Assembly (NCBI RefSeq): GCF_001426945.1
Contig: NZ_LMFS01000001.1
Coordinates: 1,974,601 to 2,030,619 of the forward strand
Reading direction: 5' to 3'
Source of the DNA: Pseudolabrys sp. Root1462
GTDB lineage: Bacteria; Pseudomonadota; Alphaproteobacteria; Rhizobiales; Xanthobacteraceae
Length of the DNA: 56,019 nucleotides
The notes under the pieces: generated by a model
The model's input: only the letters and a program-made list of their open reading frames with translations
Told to the model about the DNA's origin: nothing
Database searches by the model: none
Position numbers and translations under genes: made by a program
Shown here: positions 55,095-56,019 of the stretch, piece after piece
How the letters are laid out: each line of letters starts with the position of its first letter
Numbering within the stretch: position 1 is the first letter of the stretch

Positions 55095-55685
55095 ATGGGT
55101 TGCAATGGATTCAACCACCCTAAAAATTGTAAGTGCAATTTTCGAGGTGGCCATCCAAGAGCGCGTCCTCCAACGTGGAACGGATGGAAACGTAAAACCG
55201 CGGGACGTTACGTTTCAAAACCCTACGCTACGTGCCCAGTTTGTCACGCGGACGTGTATTACGTGCGTGGCAAACACGGTGGCGGGGCTTATTTTGATTT
55301 ATTCGGCCCTCCCTGGCCAAAGCACGCCTGCACAGACAAATCGAGGCATTATTCGCCTTACGGCAGGAGTGGCAAGCCAAAGCTTAGAAATGTTCGTTCT
55401 GAATTTGAACGCGACGGCTGGTTACCGTTCTTCATCCGCAACATAGAATTGTTAGCAATGGGAACGATTATTCACGGAGTTGCGATAGACAATCCTACGG
55501 TTATGCATTTCGGAACGAATGAACTCCATTTGAGTATAGACACTGAGCTACCGATTTATTTTCGCCCTTCAAAAGAAGAAGCCGACATTATCGAGCTTAA
55601 TTTCTTTCCATCAGACGCAGAAAAGCCCGTTACACATAGGCTTTTCAACGATTGCTTCAATGAAGTCGAGCTTGCGCTTCGGTGA
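55095..55685 (+). CDS. Cysteine/histidine-rich protein of the TIR operon, 196 aa
   Basis: The N-terminal 80 residues hold two probable zinc sites: MGCNGFNHPKNCKCNFRGGH (three Cys, two His) and CPVCHADVYYVRGKHGGGAY followed by FDLFGPPWPKHAC. The G-P-P-W-P-K-H-x-C phrase is shared, as far as I recall, by uncharacterised proteins of many bacteria. The C-terminal half (about 110-196) looks like a beta-rich domain. It follows the TIR gene after 27 bases on the same strand and shares its low GC. It could bind nucleic acid or modify the effector (inference). Ribosome binding site weak. Confidence 0.75.
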   Translation: MGCNGFNHPKNCKCNFRGGHPRARPPTWNGWKRKTAGRYVSKPYATCPVCHADVYYVRGKHGGGAYFDLFGPPWPKHACTDKSRHYSPYGRSGKPKLRNVRSEFERDGWLPFFIRNIELLAMGTIIHGVAIDNPTVMHFGTNELHLSIDTELPIYFRPSKEEADIIELNFFPSDAEKPVTHRLFNDCFNEVELALR

Positions 55686-55689
55686 GACC

Positions 55690-55880
55690 CTCTGCAGCCT
55701 GTAGGGCGCATTGGCGAAGCATAATCCGCCATTCCTCCGCGACGCGGCGGGTACGACGCTTCTCGAGGTTCGACCCTCTCAGTGGGCTTCTTCCGGTTAC
55801 CGCACTGGGGAAAGCGCCGTGTCCGCCTAAACGGGCGGGCCGGGACAAGCGCGGCCGCGCCGCCTTTACATAGCCGTCCC
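55690..55880. repeat. Dispersed repeat sequence at the right edge of the TIR operon
   Basis: CTGTAGGGCGCATTGGCGAA followed by CATAATCCGCC resembles the 'GTAGGGTGG...AAGCGTAATCCGCC' type dispersed repeat of Rhizobiales. GGAAAGCGCCGTGTCCGCC further on is similar. GC rises again here. Nothing gene-like was found from 55686 to the window end apart from this. The identification is by resemblance only. Confidence 0.4.
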
Positions 55881-56019
55881 GCCCTACCTTTTTATTCCTA
55901 CCATCTCTTGACTTTCCTCCTATGACATAATACCCATACTCCGCTCGCCCCTTCGAGGGGTGCGAACCGGTTGCTCCGGCTCGTGGGGGTGGGCGCGGCG
56001 CCCGCGGCTCGTGCCCTCG

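Overview
The window looks like a chromosome segment of an alphaproteobacterium of the order Rhizobiales (Bradyrhizobium, Rhodopseudomonas, Pseudolabrys or another Xanthobacteraceae-like lineage). The evidence is the high-GC core gene block uvrA, ssb, gyrA, coaD, two cyclophilins, queA and tgt. Other supports are Omp25-type barrel proteins, DUF1127 and DUF3606 proteins, GTTC-N7-GTTC LexA boxes and TTAA-N7-TTAA CtrA boxes. This placement is inference from families and motifs; no search was run.

Positions 1 to about 22,600 are accessory DNA. They hold an IS3 remnant, a cluster of intact and decayed small genes (an ATP-dependent DNA ligase pseudogene, a frameshifted hypothetical gene, DUF3606, DUF4238 and an HEXXH protein), and two tyrosine recombinases pointing in opposite directions (7.0-8.1 kb and 9.1-10.1 kb). 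A stretch of low gene density rich in palindromes follows (10.1-13.0 kb). It carries two unrecognised proteins, one with a C-terminal helix-turn-helix. Next come a type III-like restriction-modification pair (13.0-19.1 kb) and a 900-residue membrane-anchored protein with a cysteine-rich insert (19.2-21.9 kb).

From about 22.6 to 34 kb the content becomes ordinary chromosome: a GT-C-like membrane protein, cytochrome c, a CHRD protein, a coiled-coil protein behind two CtrA boxes, an AraC regulator divergent from a methyltransferase/DUF1127/DUF3455 operon, a ceramidase-like protein, a Bug-type solute-binding protein and a PDC-lactonase-like hydrolase. The queuosine pair queA-tgt, cyclophilins, coaD, a LysE exporter and gyrA follow on the minus strand (32.7-40.3 kb). 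Then come MarC, a MetX-like exported hydrolase and ssb. Two tandem Omp25-like genes and an autotransporter lie between ssb and uvrA, and LexA boxes sit on the ssb and uvrA sides. uvrA is followed by DUF72, Gre and cupin genes.

The right end (53.3-56.0 kb) is the most interesting part. A visibly AT-richer five-gene operon lies between dispersed-repeat sequences. It encodes three small related helix-turn-helix proteins with overlapping reading frames, a TIR-like nucleotide-binding protein fused to an N-terminal helical domain, and a cysteine/histidine-rich protein. A perfect inverted repeat sits just before the first ribosome binding site. I read this as a candidate undescribed defence or stress module in which the small proteins sense or repress and the TIR-like protein is the effector. 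That role is inference.
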